Origin: Dactylonectria macrodidyma
Lineage: Eukaryota; Ascomycota; Sordariomycetes; Hypocreales; Nectriaceae
Length of the DNA: 64,000 bases
NCBI GenBank assembly: GCA_020744425.1
Contig: JAGMUV010000014.1
Coordinates: 186,001 to 250,000, forward strand
Direction of reading: 5' to 3'
The notes beneath the pieces were generated by a model. The model searched no databases and was not told the DNA's origin. It saw only the letters and a list, made by a program, of their open reading frames with translations. Position 1 is the stretch's first letter; every line of letters begins with the position of its first letter. Positions 42,675-53,235 of the stretch are shown here, in pieces. Both the position numbers and the translations under genes were made by a program.

Positions 42675-42702
42675 TATGCCACCTTGAAGACTGTAGATGT
42701 TG

Positions 42703-42756
42703 CTATGCAGCTATAATCGTAGGTGAGGACTCAGTCTCGGAGCTTGAGCACGCCAT
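42703..42756 (-). other. Possible upstream ORF of the giant gene (17 codons)
   Basis: An ATG at 42756 opens a 17-codon frame ending in TAG at 42703, 28 bp before the main ATG. It would matter for translation only if transcription starts at or above 42756. With the TATA box at 42763-42768 the start is expected downstream of this ATG, so the uORF may be absent from the mRNA. Confidence 0.2.
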
Positions 42757-42762
42757 GTTACC

Positions 42763-42768
42763 TATATA
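42763..42768 (-). promoter_or_regulatory. Putative TATA box of the giant gene
   Basis: TATATA lies 89 bp upstream of the ATG at 42674 in an otherwise mixed sequence, at a distance typical of a core promoter with a short leader. No other clear core element was seen in 42.68-43.2 kb. Confidence 0.4.
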
Positions 42769-42774
42769 CATCAA

Positions 42775-45700
42775 ACCTCTGCCAACTCCTACGCCTTCTC
42801 ATTCCCTAGATGGGAAGAAGGGCCAAGGCGCTCCGGGGACCCATCTGTCGGGAGGGGGTGGTTCAATCAACTGCTCTGGCCAAGCTCAGGCTATGCCCTT
42901 TGAGTGTTGGGCATTCCAATACCTTGTGCTTTGCGTCCGGAGGAGGCGTCTATCGAGACGGCCGTGGTGAGGCCAGCTGCGGGACAGATCTTCCTAGACT
43001 TCGGGTATCTCGCATGGTTAAACTCTACTCGTCACTTGGGCGCCAGCATCCAGCCACTTGGCAGGCTGTGGAAGCCTATCTTGGCCGTGCCGCCGCCGTT
43101 TTCTCTCTCTGCTTGGAGGCCGGGACATAGTCTTGCCCGAGTGGGAGGTCGATTTCCATTTCAGAAGAGTCACTTCAACACAAGGTTCAGATGGTCTGAT
43201 GTTCCACGGCAAGGTTCAGTCGCTGCTCCCGGGCTGTCAGCGTGGTGACCAAAGATGCTCATTTGGGAGGCTGGAAGGGGACGTGTCCGGATCGGAACGC
43301 CGCTGTGCCTTGCAGCAGTGCAACTGCAAAGGGGTACGGAGCACAAAACGAGGTGGTTCATGCGGCACACACTGGGTATAATTGCGAGACAATCCAGGCA
43401 CAATGTCTTGAAGGAGATTTGCGTGGACCTGCATAGTACATAGTTAGTAGTCGGTGCAGGCACCCCGAACAAGCCGAGTGAGACACAACACAAATCCGGG
43501 CCGTGTTTGGACACTGGAGTGAGTAGGGGCTGCACAAGATCTGGGGATCGTAACACCTCAGAGAGGCGAAGAGTTAGATAGCGGAGTCCATCCCCCGTGA
43601 GTGAAGTGCCAAGCCAGCGCGAAAGTACAGGCGTCACAGAGGAGACACTAGAGGCGGGTAGAGAGACAAGCTTGAAGCTTGAGAGAGCAGATAGAGGCAC
43701 AAAAAAGAGGCACGCAATATTGGCTTTCACGAAGCTCGAGGGAGGCCGAGGAACCTTCCCAAACACCCCACGCGCGTGTGATGAGTGCACTGTGCAGGGC
43801 AGGCGCGACGCAGCACAGCCACACTGTTATGATTCGCACCGTAAACACCGTGTGGACCCCTCAGGGCTCGGGTCTCGGGCGCTGGAGGGAATGTGGCTGC
43901 TGTCACTTGGCACGCCCCCACTCACCCGCATCAGCTCCACCTCGCCAATCTGCCTAGGTCTGGCCAATCGGGTTCTATGCTACAAACATCTCCACCAGCA
44001 GAAAAGCCCGGAGTATGGAGTCTTTACATCACACCGGAATGCGGAATGCCTTGCAAATAAGCTCACTTGCTCTAGGCCCTGTCAGTAACTCTCGATGCAT
44101 CCGTTATTTCAGTCCTGAAATCCGGGGTCCTGCTCGCCACTGTCCAATTTTGGTCAAGATTCGGAGCTGTAGTTCGGAACTCGGGCATCGTATTTTTCAC
44201 CTTTGACGTTCTTGATTTATATCCTCCATTAAGCATCAATCGTAAGCAGACACCCTGTCAGCGTAATTTTAGTTAATGAAAGGTCATAATTGGTTTCTTC
44301 ACATACCTATTCCGTCATAAGTCAATCAAAAAGAACATTTCTGGTCAACGACTGAGATTAAATGCATAAAATTGCACGGACACCTCTTCCTACTTCCTAC
44401 CCTAGAGCATAAATTGGAAGACCCTTGTGATGCAGATCCAAGCTGAAAAAGCTGCACCTCGCCGATGACAAGCTTAGTTTGTACAGTCCGATTGGCTAGT
44501 CCAACACCTGTGGCAACAAAACTTGGGCGGTAGGACCTCCTAGTCAATTCCTGCGATGTGATGTGGGACTATGGGAGGGAGGACGGCAGAGTGTCGGTGC
44601 AGAATTAGCATGCCTAAAATGGCCTCTAGATCCACAATATCATCGATCCTGACTCCATGATCAAAACCGTGCGACACATATTGATTCTAAGAATTCCCAT
44701 TGGGCTCGCAAATCTACGTGTTGGCCAGCGACAACTGCCATTCTTGCTTCAAGCATATCTGCCAAGCGAATCATCGAGTCACCGTTTTTATGAGATTGGC
44801 GCCTTATCCGAATCCGTCAGTGCTTACTCACAACCTTATTTACCAAGATCCTACCTGCGACTCCCGAAGAGTGGGAGAGAACCAGTGCGGTGTTCCAGAC
44901 TCGTATTCGACCGCGGTGCGGTTGAGGCGTCGGCCTGCATCTGGTTGTAGAGGGAATTCGGATCATGGAACAGAGTCTCGAATCAGAGGGCGGCCAATCG
45001 CTGGTCTCCCGATTTCCCCGAGAGGCTCACCCGCAAATCACCACCAAAAAAAGGTAGATCAATGCAGGCCCAACAACGCCCAGCTATGACATGCAGACGA
45101 AGGACGGAACTGAAGCTGTCCAGAACCTCTATGATCTACTTACCTAGGTCCGTAGTAGTTGCTCCGTAAAACCACCACCGTTCAAAGGCGCATGGGCCCA
45201 TTTCGGTCCATCGCGCATCTGGCGTCTTCGTTCCGCTCGCCGTCCATGCCGATTCCGGCCCGGTCGGTAGAGTGGATCGGACCTAGCCCCGACCGATCAG
45301 CAAGCGCAACGGACCTGGGCATTCGTCCCTAGCCTAAGCGTTAATTGGGCGCGTAAGGCTATGATTGATGAGTGCACTTACTTATATCGCACCTCCCCAA
45401 ACCGTGATTCCAAATTGATGAGTTTCTTTCATGCCGTTTACAGACAACCTCGAAATCACGTCAGGCCACTGAGAACGCGGTAATTGCGCCAAGGGGTCAA
45501 TGACATAACGAATATTTCCCTAAATGTCTGTGCTGAAACTAAAAACAATTATGACAAGAAAATTAGAAGGGGGCGCGACCCAGTGCCTGAAATTAGAGGG
45601 CCTCCCTTTGCATCATTGTCTCTCGTAGACGACAAGACCAGCTGAAAGCCGTGTGCAAGGCCCAAGCCCGATGGCCCTCACTGGACCTACACGGCCCTTG

Positions 45701-46520
45701 CCATTGTTGTTAGTCTACACAAGCGTTAACGTTTGTCATCGGAAATCCCATCTCAGTTAAAGGTCATCAAACTGGTTACTAACTGATTCATCGTCTAGCT
45801 TAACAGTAAATGTATTCACGATGAGTTTTGACGTGCTAGTATGATTGCTCAAAGGTTAGCTGGTTCGGTGTCCAAAACTGTTTATTGTTCACTTTTGAGA
45901 TACTTGAACGACCAGTATGGACTCGGCCGAACCAGGTGATGTGTCTTACGCGTCTTGTACAATTTCCTTCCAGAATGAAGGAATGATATCTACAAGGTAC
46001 ATGTTACTCAGCGCCGTACTCCGCAGTCGGTGAAACCCCTGCGTTAGCACAATAAACGAATAGCATTCCTTGAAGTGGTGATGCGAAGTTTGGACCGTGA
46101 ACCGGCAATAGTGTCTCAGTCGTGGCTATTTCTTTTTTACTGCCATTCAAATTCGAGTACGTAGGTGAATCCATCTCCCCTTTTGCATTTCTGGAGTCCC
46201 TAAGAGGGCAAGTTGTTGTGGTCCAACTTATGACTGCAAGCTGCAATTCTCAGTTCTTATGTCGCCGCTTGGCGCTCGGGGTTGAGAAGGCAAATGGCCA
46301 AGTCTAGGCACATCATCGCAATTACTGCAGTAACATCAGCCAGTCTCAAAACATTATGACCCCAGATACTTGAAGTTTGACGAATGGAGGCGAATTTTGC
46401 CTCCATGGAGATGAGACGACTGATCAGCAACTGATAATTCATAGGGCCCCTGTGTAATTTTCCCCAATTTATTAGGAATCAATTGCTTGTAGAGGTACTG
46501 ATGGGATGGTCTAGACAAAG
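42775..46520. other. Gene-poor region right of the giant gene
   Basis: Nothing here can be supported as a gene. Open frames of 100-206 codons exist (for example 43170-43790 minus and 43597-44088 plus), but they begin with non-ATG codons, overlap each other and show no recognisable domain. It includes the presumed promoter of the giant gene (42.7-43.5 kb). From about 44.2 kb the base composition becomes AT-richer. No tRNA or rRNA pattern was seen. Confidence 0.6.
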
Positions 46521-46532
46521 TTGCTTATGAGC

Positions 46533-46970
46533 TCAGCTGGCTGTTGAAGTGAGCTTGTCCGTCTCTAATTCGACATCGAAAGTGCAGTATGCGCCTCCTG
46601 TAGCCAGAATATGCATAGAATGATCTTTGATACAGGTCTCACCCACGTCGATCGATCGGCTGCACACATCACCAGTCGCACACGGAAGGAGAACCTCGTA
46701 GGCGTCTGGATCGATGAATAGCACCCCTCCTGGGTGTGTTTTACACCCCAAATCTTCATCCGTCCGTCCGGACAAGCCACTGTCTTTGTAAAATGAGACT
46801 TCCCCGCTCACAGCTGTCGGAGTGGCGTAATATCCTTCGGGGTTCAGCTGTGGGAACGGATAAGGCAGCAAGAACACGCACGCTGCAAGCACCACTGCGA
46901 GGTGTGGTACCGAGTGACTAACGGAAACGCTTATGGCTAGGCTGGGCTTCGTGAAAGTAAAGGGAAAGGG
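46533..46970 (-). CDS. Doubtful small secreted-like open frame
   Basis: The frame ends with a stop at 46533 and is open to about 47090, but no ATG precedes the interesting part; the only listed start would be TTG at 47088-47090. From about 46940 it codes for a hydrophobic stretch (HLAVVLAACVFLLPYPF) followed by about 115 residues with five cysteines (GCKTH, LPCAT, VCSRS, TCIKD, YCTF). That layout fits a small secreted fungal protein, but a start codon would have to come from a spliced upstream exon, such as one using the ATG at 47204-47206. It may equally be a broken gene or chance. I do not recognise it. Confidence 0.2.
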   Translation of the reverse strand, partial: PFPFTFTKPSLAISVSVSHSVPHLAVVLAACVFLLPYPFPQLNPEGYYATPTAVSGEVSFYKDSGLSGRTDEDLGCKTHPGGVLFIDPDAYEVLLPCATGDVCSRSIDVGETCIKDHSMHILATGGAYCTFDVELETDKLTSTAS

Positions 46971-47209
46971 GGTCGGATTAGAGAATGTCTTCCCCTTGTT
47001 TGCGGGTGAGGTAGTGCCGCCGCTTTCACAAAGGACTTGGCTAGGTTGAACTCTGCTGCACAATGGGTGGGTGTCGGGCTTCGAACTCAACGGACAGGCT
47101 GGCTGTTGCTAATTAATAAGGGGTCGGCGAGCTGAGTGAAGTTAGATGGCAAGGACAGGAACTCGGAGAGACGCACAAGTGGCGAATACCGAGTGTTGAG
47201 TGTCATCTG

Positions 47210-50200
47210 CACTCCACAGCTGGTATTGTAGGGAGTAAATTTTCATGAACACACAAACCTAGAGCTCATGCTTGACTACGAGCGAGGAACTCTGGGTGAC
47301 AAACTCCTGATCAAGCGGTGGAGTTCATCGTATTCGACTTTCAGCCGCTGTCTCATCGGCCCACTTGCCTGGAGACTCGTGCCCCTTTTCGGCGTAATTT
47401 GTCCTTTCGTTCTTATTCAGTAGCAGACTATTGATGAAGGGGGCATGTATCCATTTGATAGACTAGTCACATTGCTCGTGGCATGGGCAGCGAAAATACT
47501 GGGTGACAAGGACCAGCTGGCATCACATATCAAGGCACCAGGCTTAATTTTACCCGCTTGCTACCAACTACATTAGCTTCAGCTTTCATCGGCAGCTACT
47601 ACGTAAAACGATGAACTATCTCCCTTGATAGCTGAAGTAACGTCATAGATTCTTGATGAAGAATATGGCTGGCTTGGCGACTAATCCACAATCCGTCGTG
47701 GGTTCGCTCAAAGCCCGTTTTAAGTACACATTAGCTCAAGGTCTAGTTCTTTGTACTCATCAACGGACCGCAGTACATCTTGGACCCTATGGCCAACGCA
47801 GCTTTGTCGCTGCTAAGTGGCAAGGGGAAACCTAACTGTTGTCATAATTGTAGGCTGTGTCGCCCTCTCGCCCCCTGCCTAAAACAGATGCCGCTTCTGG
47901 CGGCTGATCAACCCAAATGTCTTAATTGGATACTGTTTTTTCATGATGTATTGTCTGATGAATCTTTTTTTCTCCTTCATCCTTGTTTTGCCACTTGCCT
48001 CATTTGGTCTTCTCGCAGTCCGGTTTGTGGTTCCGATCCCGAGATCGTAGTGGCGTTTAGCCACAAACTCTCTAAAGGCCCTCACTCATCACATCAAATC
48101 TAGATGAGCTCAAGGTTTGGAAGAGACCGAACTAGCCAACCAGAGGTGCATATGACCGGACTTACGGCTCTTGTGATTCAGGTCTTGTCAAGTCTTGGCG
48201 TGGTGATCGTTCAAGTTGGCATGGCCAATCAACGGTTGCGAAGTCTGCGGCTGAGTTCTTGAACTCCCCGCACGCTCTTGACCGACATGTCAACGGCGAT
48301 CAACAAACTCAACACTTAACTTGTGTGACAGTCAAATCGATAAAGCACTGGTCACGGGATCTTCAGGAGATCCTAGAACGAATGCGTCCATGAAACTAAT
48401 AATAGCTGCAGTCCCATCTTGCTAATCGGCTATTCCTTGACTATCTCACCCCCGACCCTCAGAGTGAGAATCTTCGCTCGCGTCAACTTTAAACAAAACC
48501 CATTCCAATTCTATCTTACTCCGAAAGAAGAATCAGAACATTGAGCTCCCGGCAAGTGTGGGCTGATGTGACTCCACTGAAGAGTCATCGGCGTCTACGG
48601 GTGGATGGATGGCATGGCAAGTCCCTGATTCAGATGATCATGGAAGCCATCTATCAAGGTCAAAATCGCCACAGGCCTCCAAAACCAGATGCCCAGACGC
48701 AGCAGAACACCGCAAATGTGACAGCTTATCTGGGTGCCAAACGTGGATTGAGGCTCTGGAACTTTCGAGGACCATGTCCCCAACCAAAGTTGTGCCGATC
48801 ATTGTACCTAGACTGGTTTTGAAGCGTTCCCGGACACTGTTTGTATTTAGCTTACCCTCCAACTACTGAGTTATGCCGTGCCGAGTAGCTTCCTATTAGG
48901 AAAAGGAGTTTCACACGACTTCACATCTTTTTGTGTTCAGTTCATGAACAGTCCCCAGATCGTGTAACCATGGCCATTGTCATCCAGTTTACTGATTTTA
49001 TGGGAGTATCTAATACCCTGAAGTCCGCATTCTGATCTCTTTATTGCCATTCTCACTTTGTAGGAACCCTTTACATTTCATCGTCAGCCTTACAAGCAGC
49101 GTGCTATATGTTCTCGTAGTTGTCGCCTAACTTCCAGCGTCTAAAGCTCAATGAGGGGCTTGATCGCAGACATATTGCCTAAGCCCTGCTGTTGGCTCTG
49201 CCAAAGAGGTCACTTCTTACTCCGCTGGAAGCAACGTACCCCAAGGATCGGGTTTGAGCTTGATAACGGAGCTGACATTTTATTCTGATTCGCAACTCAG
49301 TCCGTAGTCGATGGCATGGACCAACTGGGTTATTGACCGCCCATTCGTAGCTTGACCTCGGTGTATTCGTAGTAAGAACGGGAAAGTAAAGCCATTTTGA
49401 AAGATGAGCTCAAGCGCAAGTATCGTGGAAATGTATTACGACAAAGTCACGTTTAAGATCAGTTCTGAGCCTATTCTTACATCATACCGTCACCTCTTCC
49501 CAATCTGACCGGTCATGCATAATCCGGAAAGGCTAGCATGGGTGATGAGCTCTTATGATAACGTATGCAAACATGTATTGGTGCACTTGTCCGCACTGTC
49601 CATGACTGTTGAAACAACCCACTTGAGTGCCCTATATCATACAAATCCGTGCTATTGAGTATTTGTTCTGGCTCATCCAGCTAGTTAAGTAACACACTTT
49701 GTGTCCGGTTGCGCCCGGAAGACGATAAATATATAACAACATATTACAGGTTTCTTTCACGATCCTTATTCTCTCGTTTGAGATCCTTTCTGGTCAAATG
49801 AAGAATTTCGTCGTGACTGGTATCGTTGGTGCTTCGAGCGGCTTCTCATGACACTTTTGATCGAATGTTGACGAGACTCTCAATAGCCAAGAGTCAATCG
49901 AATGTCTTTCAGTTTTGAAACCGCTGAGCACGAAGATCACAAAGCCTTGGCATGACACATATGCTATATAAACTGAGCAGCCTTAGCCAGCGAGCTTGAT
50001 AATATTGTAGTACATTGAAGATGCCTTATGTCTCCACAAAAGTCTGCGAAAGGGAATAATATGCCACGTTGGGAGTAGGAATTGAGGCTGACCTCACAGT
50101 TACTTGACGTGTAAGGAATATTGAGAGTATGGGCATCTCCGACATGCGCGCTGAGCCGTCCGCCATATTGTCATGGGCATCAATTGACAAGCATCCTTGA

Positions 50201-51500
50201 ATTAATAACAACACATTCATCATGCTTTGTTTCCATTTGACGCCATGCAACAGTTACAGGCGTGAGCCAGTTAGGCTCGCGAGACGTTGAGAGATGATAC
50301 GCCCAGCACATCAAAATCCATTCCAAGAATTGAGCGCATGGCTCTATTGTTTATGCTTCGACATGGGACTTCCGTGACATTGCACTTGGTTGGCCTCTCA
50401 TAACAAAAGCCGCATATCGGATAATGGGACTGGGGCGGTAATGGTGGTATAACCTTAGGAGAGCTCACATCCTTCATGCTCGCCGTGCTGTACGCTGTTA
50501 CTTACGTTGGCGGAACATGTGTACTCTCACTACGGCAAAGCAACTAGCCGCGTGATGGCAAGCTTCCAGAATACATGACGTAACGACGGGAGTGCAAGGC
50601 TCAAGCTATAACGAAATATGGTGGATATAAATAGTAATGATTGATGCCTTCAAAATGATTTCGCATTGACGTAAGACACAACTGTGAGCAAGCCTGGGAT
50701 TCAAACGAAGTTCTGAGTCTCTCTCGTCCTAGTACCTAGAAATCCACGAAACACCAGATGAAAACAAGAGGGGGTTCTGCGTGTCCATCTTTGGCCTGAC
50801 GTAACTTGGCCTTTTTGGGCGTGTAATCCGGGCATCTCCTCTCCCCGTTGAAACGTTTCACACTGTCTACCTCCTATCTCAAGTTCTCATGCTTTATTAG
50901 CACAACGTTAGCCATGAGCGACAAGCAAGAAACATTGGCAGCGCTCCGTCTTACAGGTAATTTAATTACAGGGATGCCGACAAAAGCGGGTGTATTGAAT
51001 GAGACGGACAACTCGCCGTGTCGCTGCACGGCCCATTTCCCCGCATTATTAGGAGCCGATGGCCGAGATCCCTATTCCTAGATCCGGATCTTCCGTGGCG
51101 TCCGTGACCTTATTATGACGAGGGTCCGTTCCCTTGCCACTACTTTTTCACGATCCCCTCTTTCCCCTCCCTCTCTCATCAACGTTCATTTCTTCAACAC
51201 GAAAACAAAACACCGAAAACGCCTTGGTTGGTCGAAGAAGTTTGGATTTCGTCAGGTCCTTCTATCTGCTCTATCATCTAATCGTATCTTGATTTCTTGT
51301 CGAGATTTTCATCCATTGCATTCACTCCGATCCTTCTCCCTCTCTTCTTGTCCCGCGGGATCCTGGCAGAAGAACATCGACCGCATGCGTCATTCACGAT
51401 GCGCATTTTGCGACGGCGAGACCGGTCTCGCTTGACCCAACCGATTCCCGTGACCAAACGGAACAATCAACGCTGACAACACTGCAAAATACCGTCCACT
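47210..51500. other. Gene-poor, AT-richer intergenic region
   Basis: About 4.3 kb with no open frame over ~110 codons and stops frequent in all frames. No domain, repeat array, transposon end or RNA gene could be recognised. The short ORFs at 47780-48103 and 51115-51435 (plus) have no supporting features. The right end, 51.1-51.5 kb, probably holds the 3' untranslated region of the desaturase. Confidence 0.6.
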
Positions 51501-51531
51501 CATTCATCACAATCTGTCAAGAGCCAGCCAT

Positions 51532-53077
51532 TTACTCGGGCTTGGGCAGGACAGCAGGCTTGGTGCCCAGGCCGTTGCGGTTGCGGAAGAAGAGAATACC
51601 CTTGCCGGCACCCTCAGCCTCGGCGCTGGGCTCGACCCACTGGCACATGCGGGCGCTGGTGTACATGGCCCGGATGAAGCCCCAAGGGCCATCCTTGACG
51701 TCAGCACGGTAGTGCTTGCCCATGATGGGGCGGATGGCGTCGGTGGCCTCGTCGGCGTTGTAGAAGGGAATGGAGCTAACATAGTGGTGAAGGACGTGGG
51801 TCTCGATGATGCCGTGGAGGAGATGGCGACCGATGAAGCCCATCTCACGATCGATGGTGGCGGCGGCGCCACGGACAAAGTTCCACTCGTCACCGGTGTA
51901 GTGGGGCAGGGTAGGGTCGGTGTGCTGAAGGAAGGTGATGGCAACTAATGGAGCAAGTCAGCAAAGGCGCATATTTCGCATTGATCATGGTCCAAGCGGA
52001 TCATATCGATCATGATCCAAGTGGATCGGAATGTCACTTACCAAGCCAGTGGTTGACCCAAAGGTAGGGGATGAAGTACCAGACGAGCATGTTTTCAAAG
52101 CCAAAGGTCTTGCTGAGGTAGACGAGACCGGCGATGGCCAGGCCGATGCCGATGTCACTCAAGACAATCAGCTTGGCGTCACGGTTCTCGTACAGGGGGC
52201 TGCGGGGATCGAAGTGGTTGACACCGCCGCCGAGGCCGTTCTTCTTACCCTTGCCGCGGCCCTCACGCTGGCGCTCGTGGTAGTTGTGGCCGGTGACGTT
52301 GGTCATGAGGTAGTTGGGCCAGCCGACGAGCTGCTGCAGAACCAGCATCATGAGGCTGAAGGCAGGAGTCTCCTCGGTCAACTCAGACAGCTCATGGACG
52401 AGCTTGCCCAGGCGAGAAGCCTGCTGCTCGCGGGTTCGGGGGACGAAGACCATGTCGCGCTCCATGTTGCCAGTGGCCTTGTGGTGCTTGCGGTGGGAGA
52501 TTTGCCAGCTGAAGTAGGGGACGAGGAGAGACGAGTGCAAGAACCAGCCCGTCACATCGTTGATCAAGGTGGAGTCAGAGAAGGCGCCGTGGCCGCACTC
52601 GTGGGCTATGACCCAGAGGCCGGTGGCGAAGAGGCCCTGGAGGACGGTGTAGAGAGCCCAGAGGCCGGCGCGAACACCCTTGGAGGGGACGTACTCGGGG
52701 GTGACGAAGTTGTAGAAGATGGCAAAGGTGGTGGCCAGGCAGGTGACGTCGCGGAGAATGTAGAGGTAGCCCTTGAAGGCGGAGCGCTTGAAGCAGTGCT
52801 TGGGGATGGCATCGTAGATGTCCTTGATGGTGAAGTCGGGAGGGGTGAACTCGTTGCCGTATGTGTCGAAGAGACGGCCGTAGTTGCTGCCGGCCTTGGG
52901 CTTAGGAGCGGATTCCGAGGCGAGCGAGGAGAGGGAGGTAGAGGAAGCCGAATGCTGAACAGACTCGGAAGGCGAGACAGCAGCTGAAGCCTCTGAATCG
53001 GTGGCAGAAGCCGAAGCGACGTTGCGACGCTGGGCAGGCTTCTGCCGGGGGGCGGCCGAGGTCGAGACGGAGGCCAT
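51532..53077 (-). CDS. Delta12 fatty-acid (oleate) desaturase, membrane-bound, ER
   Basis: Two exons, 53077-52042 and 51944-51532, join to 482 codons. The 97-bp intron (51945-52041) has GTAAGT at its start and TTAG at its end and rejoins HWL-VAITFLQHTD in frame. The protein introduces a cis double bond at C12 of oleoyl chains to make linoleate, using a di-iron site held by three histidine boxes: HECGH (159-163), HRKHH (195-199) and HVLHH (395-399). Hydrophobic segments near 110-155, 172-190, 230-260 and 310-345 fit the family's membrane topology. The first ~60 residues are Ser/Ala-rich and disordered. Length matches Sordariomycete Delta12 desaturases (about 470-490 aa). HECGH favours Delta12 over the fungal Delta9 class; a Delta12/15 bifunctional enzyme cannot be excluded by eye. 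Confidence 0.93.
51945..52041 (-). other. Intron of the Delta12 desaturase
   Basis: The donor GTAAGT is perfect, the acceptor is ATTAG, and removal restores the HWLVAITFLQHTDP segment expected just before the third histidine-box region. The intron contains two near-identical ATGATC(C/A)A(A/T)G(T/C)GGATC copies around 51986-52026, a small internal duplication. Confidence 0.92.
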
Positions 53078-53235
53078 GGTGGGTTGAGTTGGGGAGGTTT
53101 GACAGAGAGGGTGTCAAAGAGGAAAATTGACAGACGAGTAGTCAAACTCGAGCCAATTGGTCCTTGGGAAGGAAAGGGAGAGGATCAGTCAAGCTGAAGA
53201 GAGGAAGAAGGGGAGAGAGTGTCCAGAGGACTGAT
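53078..53235 (-). promoter_or_regulatory. CT-rich promoter/leader of the desaturase
   Basis: On the coding strand the 150 bp before the ATG are strongly pyrimidine-rich (runs such as CTCTCCCCTTCTTCCTCTC and CCTCTCCCTTTCCTTCCC), as in well-expressed filamentous-fungal genes. The palindrome CCAATTGG lies at 53153-53160. The start context is CACCATGG, a good match to the favoured fungal context. No single TATA box is evident; TTTTAA occurs near 53235. Confidence 0.5.

Noticed and set aside
43170..43790. 206-codon minus-strand open frame upstream of the giant gene
   Set aside because: Non-ATG start, no recognisable features, overlapping frames of similar size on the other strand.
50680..50720. 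tRNA B-box-like sequence on the minus strand (GTTTGAATCCC)
   Set aside because: Flanking bases do not form a T-stem, and no A box or acceptor stem is found at the right distance.
51115..51435. 106-codon plus-strand ORF beginning with ATG
   Set aside because: Ser/Arg-rich text without a domain, located just beyond the desaturase stop, where its 3' untranslated region is expected.
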